Of a DNA stretch of 64,000 nt, positions 23,755-34,713 are shown piece after piece. Both the position numbers and the translations under genes were made by a program. Origin of the DNA: Takakia lepidozioides (Eukaryota; Streptophyta; Takakiopsida; Takakiales; Takakiaceae); assembly GCA_030704615.1 (NCBI GenBank), contig CM060734.1, positions 35,356,042 through 35,420,041 on the forward strand. The letters are read 5' to 3'. The stretch's first letter is position 1. Every line of letters begins with the position of its first letter. The notes under the pieces are model-generated. The model was not told where the DNA came from. It made no database searches and saw only the letters and a list, made by a program, of their open reading frames with translations.

Positions 23755-26169
23755 AGTTCTGGCACTTCCAGCTCATCAACTTTGGTGCCAGAGTGCAATT
23801 GTGAGCATATCACACCTGATCATCAGTTTGATACTAATCTTTTAATAGGGGAAATACTTTTTGAGGACTTGGCAGAAGCATGATTTCCCTTCCTGAGCAT
23901 ATTGCATTTCATGTCTTGATGAGCTTATGGTCAGGACTCTTACATCTGAGGTAGGTCACCGCCCTCAAAGCTACCCCAGGTCAGAGCTGATATGTTAACA
24001 GAGCCTCGCAATGGCTGTAGTGGCGGTGGTTTGTTGTGTCATACCTTTCTGAGGAGGTTTAGACCTGTACTCCTGGAAGGATATGTACTAGCATAGCTTG
24101 AGTTTTTGTGGCATCGCACGAGTGGGCACATCTAATTTTGTAAGGATAGGTAAATAAGTTCTGCTGAACTGGTCAGTGTCTCCTGAAATGCTGACACTGA
24201 AAACTTGCATATCAATTTACTCCATTCAAAGTTTCTGTGTCAAATTGTCAGATGTCGATATGGACACTGAAACAAGTTACAATTACTTGTCTGTCGTGTA
24301 TTGTGTGTGATCAATCGTGACATTTCAGATGTTTTGAAGTAAGGTACAGAGGGAATCTCAGGAGGAAATTACGAAGGTATGAAGTGTGGAATGAGAACAG
24401 GGATGTACTATCCTGTGTCAAATGGAAAGCTGATTGCTGGATGGGTTAGTTTTGCCCACTTGGGGAAGTCTTCCAATGATCATCTCTGGTAAAATCTTCA
24501 CCTGAAAAACAGAGAAGGGAATGAGGTAATGGTGGTAGCAAGAGTTTTGTATTTATGGTTTTGATGCTCAACATTATGTGATGTGATGTTTATGTTTATT
24601 TTTAGTTTGAAAGATAGGTTACACATGTTCCCTTACCTTTCGTCTCATGCAAACAACACTTGATTCACGTCTATTCAATTTGACGTACTGTTGCTAACTA
24701 CACTCCAGCTGTGACTTGGAAAGGCTGGATGACAGTCAGTTTTAGTGTATTTGTCTTGAGATGCAGAGTCACTTTCACTGTAAAGGTGTGAGCCATGTGA
24801 GCCAGATGAAATTATCCTTCATAAGGGCAGAGTGGCCCCTCAAATTTGAGGTTTACAGCTAACACTTGATGTTGAGGTAGGCTTTCTAATTATTAGCTGG
24901 CTGGAGGGATTGATTTACTGTATCATTCACTCATAACTTCACGAGAAAATTTCTAACTACAGGGCCATCTCTCCTGGTAGGTGGCACACGTGGACTGAGT
25001 TTGAGATGAATCCCCTTTCTGGTGGTGCTTGCATTGATATGGTGGATTGTCAATTGAACGATGTTAAACACATCATTGTCCATGAGGTTATGAAATTTTT
25101 GAGAAACTTGACCTACAGTAAGTTACCTAACATCGACATGCGGTGTGTTGATTGATTGACAGAGTTATCTGGCTTCATATCATAACTTGTCAATGAATGT
25201 CTTACAAAGAAGGCTTTCTAAATGGGAAGAGACACACGTGCCTTTCACTTAAGTCACGTTTGCTATCTAATTACATTTCTCCTTAGATGGTTGTTGACCA
25301 GAGTTTAGACATGAAGTTGACAGCCAATTTAATGTGAGTCTCTCTTCGTGCTTTTTTCCTTTTTTAAATTAAAGGAAAGGGGACGGTTTAAAAGAAAGGG
25401 AGGGCATTTTGTAGTTGCACACAAAGATATCTTCATGATCAAACTCTTATTACTTGACATTTAAAGAGTATACTTGTCCACTCTCCCAGCAAGGCTTGAA
25501 ATCACTACACACTGTATGTATCATTTGTATTGTGGATGTCGCTGTGTCCACCAGGCCCAGCCCAACAAGCTCAAGAGAAGATGTTAGTGATTAAAAGTCC
25601 AAAATCTGCTACCTAGGCATTGACGTTATACTTCAGCAAAATATTAGAGGCCTTAAAAATCCTGTGCAGAAGGCTGAGAGTCCCCATGCAAGTAAGCCAG
25701 CCCCCTTCCTGCCCATAGAGCAATCCTTATTCGTGTGGGCCACTCCAGTGGACCACGTGGTGCAACAAGAATAGTATCATAAAGGCTGATTGTAGTGTGG
25801 TCCCACAACACATCATATTGAACTCACAGCGACGTTTATCTTCAAGTTCACCCATTTACTAGGCCACCATGTGGGCAATGTTTTTTTTTTTTTTTTCAAA
25901 TTTTGAAAAGAACAGGACTGGCTACTGAGTTTTGCAGGAAATAGCCATATTTTCTGCTCATCCACTGAAATTTGGACAGAATCATCCTCCTCTGTACTTT
26001 CATCCACGTATATTATCCATATTAGGCGAATTCATCCAATTTTTATTTTATTTTTTGAGAATTGTGGCGATTTCATCCATGAGAAAACAGGGAATTTACG
26101 ACAGAATATTCGATTTTGATTTTTGAGGTCGAAAAAGTGCGAAATTTCGCCAGAAATAAAAACACTGCA
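23755..26169. other. Non-coding stretch downstream of GR-RBP
   Basis: About 2.4 kb with no family-like ORF. The first few hundred bases will be the GR-RBP 3' UTR. A 21-nt T run lies at about 25880. AT-rich sequence at 25900-26160 looks like old mobile DNA but no termini were identified. Confidence 0.45.
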
Positions 26170-26345
26170 TGTGGGCAAGGAGAGATAAGGTTTCTTTAAC
26201 GTCCAGTGAATTTACAGAGCCTACAGGGCCCAATGGAGGGCCCAATGGATGGTCTGAAGGCACATGTTGAAGGATTGAACCCAGGATCACCTAGGTTATG
26301 CACAGGCAAGGCACAAACACCCAACCACTGGGCTACCTGCTCAAG
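26170..26345 (-). mobile_element. tRNA-derived SINE (minus orientation)
   Basis: Read on the minus strand, a pol III A box (TAGCCCAGTGGTTGG, complement of 26321-26335) is followed about 40 nt later by a B box (GGTTCAATCC, complement of 26272-26281). It does not fold as an intact tRNA: the CCTTGCCTGTGCATAACC spacer is too long. A SINE head is therefore likelier than a tRNA gene. The 3' limit is a guess and no target duplication was found. Confidence 0.5.
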
Positions 26346-27042
26346 AGTGAGAATGTGCTCATGTAGTCTCTCTTCCTGCCAAAGTGGGCATGGGGTCTAT
26401 GGCCACAATGCTACAGCAAACGTCTTATGCGTGGAACAGAGAGAGAGAGAGAAAAAACAAAGACACCAACCATTCTGCTCCAAAACACTAACCCCTGGTG
26501 CATAATGTAGGTGATGTCAAGTACAGAATCACAGGTGCAACCAGCCTATATCTGATGTGGCATGCAGAGAAGGGAGCCTGATACATTTTGTTACAAAAAT
26601 CTGCCAAACTACATTCAAGTAAATTGGATCCGGGGCTTCATCTTGTATGGCTTTCACCAAATGCACAAGTCTACTTTAATAATACATCTCCAAACGGTGT
26701 AGGCGCTTGGGATGTATGTGCAGACACATACTTGGACTTCAAGTCTAGTGAGTAAATCTGATCCAAGCAGTGCATGACGTTCTATTGAAACTTCCAGTCC
26801 TCCCACCTTGCATCAAATTTACTCTCGGTAGTGAAGTGCTATCGCATATTTACCTTGTATGGTATTATACAAAGTGTGCAGAGATCTGATCAGAAGTGCT
26901 ACTCAAGAGGGCACATTCACGCTCCAATGTGCACTTGCCCTCCTGTCCTGGACCCACAATGATGCACCATTCATGGAAAAATCCACTTGCCGTCACCACA
27001 AATGTCCTGGCTCTGCAAAAGGAACCACCCCATTGCATCTTT
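26346..27042. other. Non-coding stretch
   Basis: No supported gene. A short GA microsatellite lies near 26440. The last 150 bp may be the decayed continuation of the PPR fragment. Confidence 0.4.
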
Positions 27043-27262
27043 TCATCCCACGTGCAAGCCACTTGATGTAAGGTGGAGGAAAAATTTCAGAGTCTCCAAC
27101 CCACGCCCCTGCTGTGCATACCCTGCAAGCATCGCACTCCACGACACCACATCTCGTTCAGCCATAGTGTTGAACACTCCCTTTGCATCCTCGATGCACC
27201 CACATTTGGCATACATGTCCACCATGGCAGTGTTCAGAATGACATCTGGTAGTTTGACAGGC
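27043..27262 (-). pseudogene. PPR protein fragment (PLS-type repeat)
   Basis: On the minus strand the frame reads TAMVDMYAKCGCIEDAKGVF then MAERDVVSWSAMLAGYAQQG. This is the classic S/L repeat pair of plant PLS-class pentatricopeptide proteins, which bind organellar RNA. Only about two repeats are present. There is no start, E or DYW domain, and similarity stops after GLETLKFF. The fragment begins immediately after the GTGAATGCCTGT that follows the last OSB-type exon, so it is joined to the tandem array next to it. Confidence 0.7.
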
Positions 27263-28430
27263 ATTCACCTTTTTGCCTCGGTTGTCCCACCATTGACTGG
27301 GGTCAGAAAAGTATTCATTCCACAGCTTCTCCTCATCTCTGTTACCTGTTTTTGGATACTTTCCTGTTGTCACATTGGCAGTATCATGTCAAAGTCACTC
27401 CAAACTAGATTCACTCAACCAGCTAACCTGCAGAATTCAACATGGAAATTTAGGGCCGATTCTGATAAGAGGGAAAAACAGGGTGAAATGTGTTGAAGAA
27501 GGTGCCTTCATTAGCAGTGCCTAATTTTATCAATTCTACCGCTGCTGCTGCGGCTTCCAGTTGACCATCCACCCATGCAGGTTTGTAGCTATCCTTCCAC
27601 AGGGCATCATAGGACTTGCGTCTGCTTCCAACAGGCATTCACCTTTTTGCCTCGATTGTTCCACCATTGACTGAGATCGGAAACATATTCGTTCCAGAGC
27701 TTCTTCTCGTCTCTGTTATCTGTTTTTCGATACTTTCCTGTTGCCACATTGGCAGTAACATGTCAAAATCACTTTAAAGCCACCATAGATCCACCAACAA
27801 GGTAACTTGCAGAATTCAACATGAAATTTAGGGATGACTCTGATAACAGGGAAAACAGGCTGAAATGTGTTGAAGAAGGTGCCTTCATTAGCAGTGCCTT
27901 GTTCTATCAATTGTGCTGCTGCAAAGCTGCTGTTTCCAGTTGACCATCTATCCACGCAGATTTCTTGTAGCTATTGATCCACAGGGAATCAGAAGTAATC
28001 TTGTGTTTGAAATCCGGCCCTCTTGGATGAATCTGGACCTCTATCCCTGGTCCTTCAGCTATCCCTATCATGAATACATCCTCAGCCTTGCTGCTAGCAG
28101 CTGACACGGACCCTACTTATTACAGTAGTTCCAATTCTGAAGTGCATCTGCTTCTCTCTGTAGTCCAATAGGCATTCACCTTTTTGTCTCCATTGTCCCA
28201 CCACTGACTGGGTCAGAAAAGTGTTCACTCCAACGCTTCTCCTCATCTCTGTTATCTGTTTTTGGATACTTTCCTGCTGCCACATGGGCAGTAACTTGTC
28301 AAAGTCACTCCAAACCACCACAGATCCAACAAGCTAACTTGCAGAATTCAATATGCATCTCAGGGCTGAGTCTGATGAGGGCAAAACAGGCTGAAATAGG
28401 TCAAAGAAGAAAGTGCCCTCACCACATTGT
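27260..28430. repeat. Tandem duplication units within the OSB-like locus
   Basis: The same anchors recur in order. GGCATTCACCTTTTTG starts at about 27260, 27634 and 28171. CAGAATTCAA starts at about 27431, 27810 and 28341. Unit length is about 375-380 bp for the first step and 530 bp for the second, so the last unit has lost an internal segment of about 150 bp that includes the PDF residues. Confidence 0.75.
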
Positions 28431-28531
28431 CCTTGAATAGAGATGCATGACAACTCTGCCTCTAGCAAGCATTGCTGAATCTCGAACACTTCAAGCACAC
28501 CACCTGTCACGGCACGGCGTGTCCCCAGCAT
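27269..28531 (-). pseudogene. OSB-like organellar ssDNA-binding protein, tandemly repeated PDF-motif exons, decayed
   Basis: Minus-strand tandem units with the PDF motif of plant OSB proteins, which bind single-stranded organellar DNA and limit recombination. A 95-nt exon-like block occurs at 27363-27269 and 27737-27643, and again as 94 nt at 28273-28180. It reads LWNEYFSDPSQWWDNRGKK in the best copy and is flanked by CAG and GTGAAT. The second motif half (RGPDFKHKITSDSLWINSY, then W-x-D-G-Q-L-E) is clear only near 28030-27930. At 27600-27560 a shortened form (YDALWKDSYKPAWVDGQLE) has lost the PDF start. The 28180-28273 copy has a 1-nt deletion. No OB-fold SSB domain was found upstream. Likely a dead partial gene, though intron positions leave some doubt. 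Confidence 0.65.
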
Positions 28532-29144
28532 GATAATAAGCCCAGGTTGTGATAGAGCCAGTTTGATAGTATGATGTGCTACTGCTCCCAGGCTTATGCA
28601 TAAGCCCTGGGGAGGTATCCAAGAAGAACAGAGAGGAAGGGCCCCTTTTAAACCAGCAGGATGGGCTGCTATGGTGGGGGCGCATACACGTACTTCTTTG
28701 CTGCAAACCTAGGCCACAAAACCATCCTCAATGCCCCCACACGCTAGTGTTGAGGCCCATGGCTGAAAGCCAATAGCATCTGTGATGTCAACAAATTTTG
28801 AGACCAACAGAGAGGACTCATGTCTCTAGAACAAACGACATCACAAAGAAGGCGTGGTATTGGTCCTTGCGGCACAGGCGCATTGTGTATATGCCTGTCA
28901 CACCCTGGGAGCCCACAATTTTTACAAGTGTTTGCTTTAATGGCAGAGATGTACATTGCAACAACAAATATGCATCTTTCTAACCATGGAAACATGTTGC
29001 AAAATTGAAAGAGGGAATTCAACTCAAATCAATAGTAGATGTTCACAATCAGATTGTCCATGTCCATCCATTCATAGGCTGAGCAATCACAGGCCAAACA
29101 TTTAATCCTGGTAGGTGAAGTTCCTTGTTCTAACCTGAAGACTT
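28532..29144. other. Non-coding stretch
   Basis: Nothing recognised. A fourth, partial OSB-unit edge may extend to about 28560. Confidence 0.35.
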
Positions 29145-29790
29145 TCATGCCTGATATATAGGAGAAGTGGTTAGCAGTTTTTCAACACTGATTCCATTGC
29201 AAACGATACGCAAAGACCCTTCTGCACCGCAGCATGCAAACATCTGGGCCTGCTTCTCCCCATGGTAGTCACCTAATGCAAAATCCACAATTGGAGCCAA
29301 GTTCTGAATAAGACTGCAACAAGTCAGAGTGCCACTGACACTGCACCGGAGAACCTGGCCATCGGCCATCTCCACCAACACAGCAAGGAAACCTCCCTTT
29401 GTCCTCAGAACTACATTGTAAGGGGAGCATATGTATTGACATTGTCTCACTTGAATTTGTGGAACCCCCTCCTGTGCTTGAACGTCTACCTGTGCAATAT
29501 GAATTCCCCTGTATCCATGGCAAGTGCCAATCTAGGTCGATCGCCCCCATCTGGCTCCCAAATCCATGCAGTGATGGTTGGTAAAGAGGAGACATCCCCA
29601 TCCACATCCATTGCCTCTGAGGTTTCCCCATCGCTCATATAAGCAATATACTGATTACATGTTGCATACCTTCCTCTAGACAGAAGCTCAAGCAAGGCAG
29701 ATGCTGCAACACTGTTCGAGCTCCCTTCTTCTTCATCTAATTTTCTTCGAAACTTGTACACAGCAGCTGTGCGGGAATGCGGGAGTTCTC
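29145..29790 (-). pseudogene. Fragment of CPSF-A/DDB1-family protein (At3g11960-like)
   Basis: Two adjacent minus-strand frames match consecutive parts of the middle of a plant CPSF-A-subunit-like beta-propeller protein. The first has SVAASALLELL then TAWIWEPDGGDRPRLALAMDTGEF. The second has GGFLAVLVEMADGQVL, IQNLAPIVDFALGDYHGEKQ, MFACCGAEGSLRIV and GISVEKLLTTSPIYQ. They are out of frame with each other by one base near 29490, without splice signals that restore phase. The roughly 400 N-terminal residues and the C-terminal half are not found on either side. I read this as a truncated, frameshifted gene copy, intronless over this part. Confidence 0.65.
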
Positions 29791-31346
29791 AGATCAAGAA
29801 GCAAGAAGTCCGCTGAGAAGGACAAACCCCAGCTGTGCAAATTCCCGGTGCAAATTCCCGGTGATTTTCGGGTTTGACGACGACAATGACGTGGCTACGA
29901 AACGTGGCGATGATGACGTCGTGACGATGACGTGGCACTATGGCACCCTATTCCTGCTCTACGCTAAACCAACCAGCTTATGACCTTCGGTCGTCGCTAG
30001 AATAATACTCGCCAAAAGATGGTGTTGCTTTGAAATTCTCTCGGACCGAAGCTCTGCTGCATCTGTGTAATCCCCTTAAGGTATTCAAAGTATACTACAT
30101 GCTAGACTGCGGTGCTTTTTACCCCCTGAAGTTTCATTGGCCATATTTTGTCTTCCAACCTCCCCCTAAATATCATGCGCAAATATTTCCAGCTCCAGGG
30201 TCTGTCCCCTCTTCCTCTCCCTCTCTTCCTATACGTGACATTTCCAGCTCCAGGCTTTGTCTTGTCTTCCTCTTCCTCTCTTCCTCAATAGGTGATTCCA
30301 GGCTCTCTTTTTCGATACATTCAACATTCGGTATCATACCCCTCTCCACGAGGACCTTCATTGTCTCCATTCATCGTTTATCAGCGACGAGGGATCACCA
30401 TATTCTTCTTTGAGTTGTGCCCTTCTCTCCCTAACTTTTTCCACAAAGCATTCGATCCTCATAATTATTTCCAGGCTACATGGTTCCTTCTTGAGGGTGA
30501 GGCTCTTTGCTTGATCCACTCTACTTTGTACATGTATAGTTCGTCGAGCCCGACTTCGGACGTAGTGGATCCAGAGCGTCGAGCCTTCTTTCCCAAAAAC
30601 AAAAATCAATCAGAACGAAGAATTTCGTTTTCATTGCAAACTGAAACACTATTCTATGCTACAGTCATTCAAAGAACGAGGAGCACTCCTACTTTGACAA
30701 AAATTCCAAAGCTTGAATCAGAACTCACCCATTTTGCTTCTGCTTCTTATAAGCGATTGTCAGCAGAACGTTTCTCACTCATTGTAATCTTCCACTTCAA
30801 CGAACAGTTGCGATTGAACTGTTTACGCTGAATTGACGTGATCCTGACCTCTTGGGAATTTCCAAGAATCGTGGGTCAAATCCATGGCAAGTTCTCATGT
30901 TAGTCCTTAGGCTGCGGAAACACATTATTTTACTTGTGGATGACTAGCCCCCGTTTGTGGGAAATGAGCAAAAAAACAAGTCCTCCTCAACACCCTTCGT
31001 TGTGCTCCTGGAACCCCCCGCTCTGTAGAAGAACCGCTCTTCCATTGCCAAGATCCACAAGTAAGGATGCGACGTTGAGGAAAACGTTCCCACAATACAA
31101 GTGTACTAACAAAAGAATTTCACACCACCACCTATGAATCAACTACACAACACAGATCTTTGCTCTAGCAAGTTCTTTCTCAAGTTCTGTCAAACCTTGG
31201 CCATCTTCTGGCTTACCATCTTGTGGCACTCTCTTGGACCTCATAGACTTCCTTCTTTTCTTTCTTTCATTGTTTCCTCTCTTCACCTTTCTCTCTCTCA
31301 CGCGCGCGGCAGCACATCGGCACGCTAGCGCCGCCTCCAATACACC
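29791..31346. other. Non-coding stretch, right part probably LINE 5' region
   Basis: ORFs at 30030-30831 show no family features and a pyrimidine-rich composition typical of untranslated DNA. The CT-rich 31140-31346 directly before ORF1 is probably the LINE 5' UTR. No LINE 5' end or target duplication was fixed. Confidence 0.4.
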
Positions 31347-32510
31347 ATGACGTCCTCCAAATGCCAAAGGACGGTTGGCGAGGAGGCAGACTCCCCATCT
31401 CCCTCACCCCGACCTGATTCCCCTCTGCTTCTTCTTCCTGCCCCGGTCTCTCAACAGGCCTCTCCTTTGCGTTAGTACTCCACAAGGAGTGATGATGTTC
31501 AAACGCTTCAGGACCAAATCACCATCTTACAAACGAAATGCATCTCGGAGGAGACTCTGCAGCAAGTGCTCGCTGACCGAGACAAAGACTCGGAGGAGCA
31601 GTTGGCTTCCCTAGACAAAGACTGGAAGACGCGGATGGCTTCCCTAAACAAAGACTGGGAGAAGCGCATGGCTTCCTTGGACAAAAATTGGCAGAAGCGT
31701 ATGACAGACAGAGACACAGACTTGGAGAAGTCGTTGGACAATATGCGAGTTCGGGACAGTGCTTTGCGGGCCTCTCTTCAGGAGTGCAATAGCAAATTTC
31801 AAGGTCTGTCGAAACATCTCAATGACAAATCCACACACACGCGTCTTTCAAAACTTGAAGGCGAAGTGAAGACTTTTGCAGAGAAGAGCCTCCCAGATCC
31901 CCTCACGGCAAGCATCCACCTGTAGGTGGAATCCCTTAGCAAAGAGCTGGAAACACACAGAACTGTGATGTCTACAATGGCTCGGGAGCTCCAAACTCAC
32001 AAGGCAGAGGCCTCCTCATGGGCTAATATAGTTAAGGGGAGCACATCCAACAACAGTCCTCATTCTCTAGAGGAGACAGTCTCGACTACTTTGCGAGAGG
32101 AACAGCAACGGGCTTTCAAAGCCCTTAACATCAGGGTCATTGGGAAGCTAGGGAGCCTTGCAGAGGGGGACCCTCTTGACGCTGCCACCAACCTTATTCA
32201 GCAAAACCTTGCTCTACCACGGGGAGCGAGTGGCATTGAAAGGGCTTAGCGTGCAGGATCTTCAGAGCACAAAATCCTCTTCATTAGATTCAAGAACAAA
32301 GGTGCTTGGGATAGGGTCATCAGGCAGAGGCCTCAATTGAGAGATCAGGGTATATACCTCAACGATGACTTGACCCATTTGCAATACAACGCCATGCGGG
32401 CGCAACTCTTGCAGGTTAAGCAAGCTCGAGCTCAGGGGCACTATGTCGTGTACCAGGAGGGGAGGGTAATTGTCCGGGAGCACGAGCGTCGCCCCTCTAG
32501 CTCTAAATAG
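31347..32510 (+). pseudogene. LINE ORF1 (coiled-coil nucleic-acid-binding protein) with three in-frame TAG stops
   Basis: One continuous frame of 387 codons from ATG 31347 to TAG 32508, broken only by TAG at 31473, 31923 and 32247. The N-terminus is Ser/Pro-rich. Next is a heptad region with repeated blocks (ASLDKDWKTRM, ASLNKDWEKRM, ASLDKNWQKRM). An RRM-like and C-terminal L1 ORF1 signature follows (FKALNIRVIGKLG, then LFIRFKNKGAWDRVI, and YLNDDLTHLQYNAMRAQLL). ORF1 proteins coat LINE RNA as chaperones. No shift in frame is needed, so the three stops are point changes. Confidence 0.75.
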
Positions 32511-32545
32511 GGGTTGGGGCACCATGAGACCAACGCACGTTCACA

Positions 32546-32548
32546 TCT
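32546..32548 (+). repeat. CACTA target-site duplication, left copy (TCT)
   Basis: TCT directly precedes the terminal CACTATAG. The same TCT follows the right terminus at 48610-48612. A 3-bp duplication is the rule for the CACTA/CMC superfamily. Confidence 0.9.
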
Positions 32549-33504
32549 CACTATAGAAAAAAAAAGGGGGGGGGGGGTTCGACGCCGTAGCCACACCGCA
32601 GCGTCGTAAAACAGCTTGTCGGGCAGGGGGGGAAACCCAAATTTGCGACGCCCGGGCGTCACAAGCCCGTCACAAGGGCGTCGCCAAAAGGACATCGCAA
32701 ATTTGCAAATAGGCGAAACCGCGATTTGCGACGCCCGGGCGTCGGAAAAAAAAACAAAAAAACAAAAAAACAAAAAAAAACCTACTTTGCAATACATAAT
32801 TAGCACCGTCCGGGGGTCGCAAAGTGCGACGCCCAGACATCACAATTTAAGGGGGTACATTTGAATTTAGGCGGGAAAATTTGAATTTGAAATTTAAATT
32901 TCAAAAACTTGTTGATCATTGACTCCAGTTCTGTCTAATGGCGATATGTTCATTGTTCTACATATATCATGTTATGCATACTTGAACCTAAGACCTCCAC
33001 GTTATAACATTTCTAAGACACTACAAACTAACCAACACACCTACGCTACATCTATGTATCACAAAAGCAATCTAAATATATATATATACACATATAAAGA
33101 TTTCCTTCAAGAGCCTTCAAGTTCTTTCTAAGGGGGTCTCTCTTGTGACACCGGGGAGTTGCAACCTCCATAGCCTTAGTGCCCAGCCCCAGCATCGTCG
33201 CCGTTGTTGCACCCCCCCACCGCCAGGCGTCCCAAGCGACGTCCTTGTGATGACCTCAGCTGACCACAACACCATTGCGACCCTCTGTGGCGACGCCGTT
33301 GCTATCCCCTGGCGTCGCAACGTTGGGTGTCCCAATGCGGGGCGCCCCAGTGATGCTTTTGTGAACTTGAGGATGTAAAGCCCAAAAAAAAAAAAAAAAA
33401 AACTCCCACTATGGTGATGCTGTTGCGACGCCCTGGCATTGCAGAGGCATTCACTAGAAGCATTCGTGTCATTTACCACTGGGTAACGACTCATTTTGAG
33501 TCGT
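32549..33504. repeat. Left subterminal repeat region of the CACTA element
   Basis: Repeated palindromic GACGCC/GGCGTC units, for example GACGCCCGGGCGTC at 32647-32660 and 32730-32743, with looser copies near 32581, 32686, 32826, 33290 and 33425. Runs of A and G lie between them. The block closes with the hairpin ACGACTCA-TTT-TGAGTCGT at 33486-33504. In En/Spm, subterminal motifs are binding sites for the element's DNA-binding protein; here that role is inferred. Confidence 0.8.
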
Positions 33505-34713
33505 AAAAGTCAAAAAACTGGGATCGACTGGAAGTTACAACAGACTAGTTACAACAGACGTGGTAGTTGGGTTGGACATCCAATGATTGGAGTGGTAAAG
33601 GACGCAGACGCGCGAACAACTGCTCAGCAATTAATGCGATTAATGTTGAAGAACCATGTGGCGTAACCAGGCGGGCCGCCCGTGTGTCTGACTTTTTGGG
33701 CTGACTTTGACTTTTCTCTCCGAATGAGTGGACTGACTCACCCGGGGCGCGGTGACACATGGACGCGGACGTGGATGCCGATGTGGCGGCGCCGCGATGA
33801 GCGGCAATGCTGCCGCGTGGCCACGGACCCAAGACGCCACATCGCAGTCGGCCACATCACTTGGAGTGCTGCATGTGACGTCGCAACAGCCACTGGCGAA
33901 GTCGACTGCACAACTTCCGGCAGACAAATCCACGGGGACCACGTGGAGAGTGTGTGGGTCGACGCGTGGCGTCGTCCCCACGCAATGGCAGTGACGGGTA
34001 CGACTGCTAGTGGAAAGACGCAGAGTGTTTGTGCCATCTCGGGACTGCTTTGGCCAACTCCGCTGCCACTGTGCTAGTTGGTTGCACTACAGTAGGAAAG
34101 CACGAAAAATGGGCACTTGTAGTGGTTTGTGTGAGTTTCCAACTGACCTGCATTCTAAGCTGAAAATATGGTTCTGATGCATTCTACTGGTTTTTAGTGG
34201 TTCACCCATATGCAGGGGGAATTGAGAAGCAATGATACTGGGCGAGACTCAGAACACAGACCACGATGCATGCACAACATCACGCTAATGAGCCAAATAG
34301 ACGAGGCAACAGGGAGACCAAAGACCATCACACATACACATAGAAGGTGGACAGACACGACGACAAGTCAGGAAATGTGATATTACATTCAAATTAGAGA
34401 CCGTCAAGGCACACCTGCATATAAGCAAGACTAAATGCCAACATACATGGTTGTTGGACATCACTTAAACTGTCTTGGCCCAAATGTTCAAAACTGGTAA
34501 CGTGAGTATCATACATACTTCTATGAGTATCATTACACACCCAACAGGGACTACAAACATGAAATGTCACTTGATACTTTCACCTTTCCTCATACTCTTC
34601 TCTGGCCACAGAGTCACCGTGCCTTTCACATGCGCTAGTGTGGTCTGGGGGGGGGGCATCGTCCACATTTGGGCAAGGCAATGTAACACTTGGAAGCATG
34701 ATCTCGTGGACTT
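33505..34713. other. CACTA interior, no supported gene
   Basis: C/G-rich at 33650-34080 with overlapping chance ORFs on both strands. It may be the 3' UTR of the fusion gene. Nothing with family similarity was seen. Confidence 0.4.

Noticed and set aside
27260-28430. CRISPR-like or satellite array
   Set aside because: Units are 375-530 bp, contain coding motifs and splice-like borders, and lie in a eukaryotic genome.
30292-30831. 179-residue ORF left of the LINE
   Set aside because: Pyrimidine-rich, no domain or repeat recognised, and not conserved-looking. Treated as chance.
33640-34080. Overlapping ORFs of 95-131 codons on both strands
   Set aside because: All frames are open because of high G/C content and few stops. 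No motif supports any of them.
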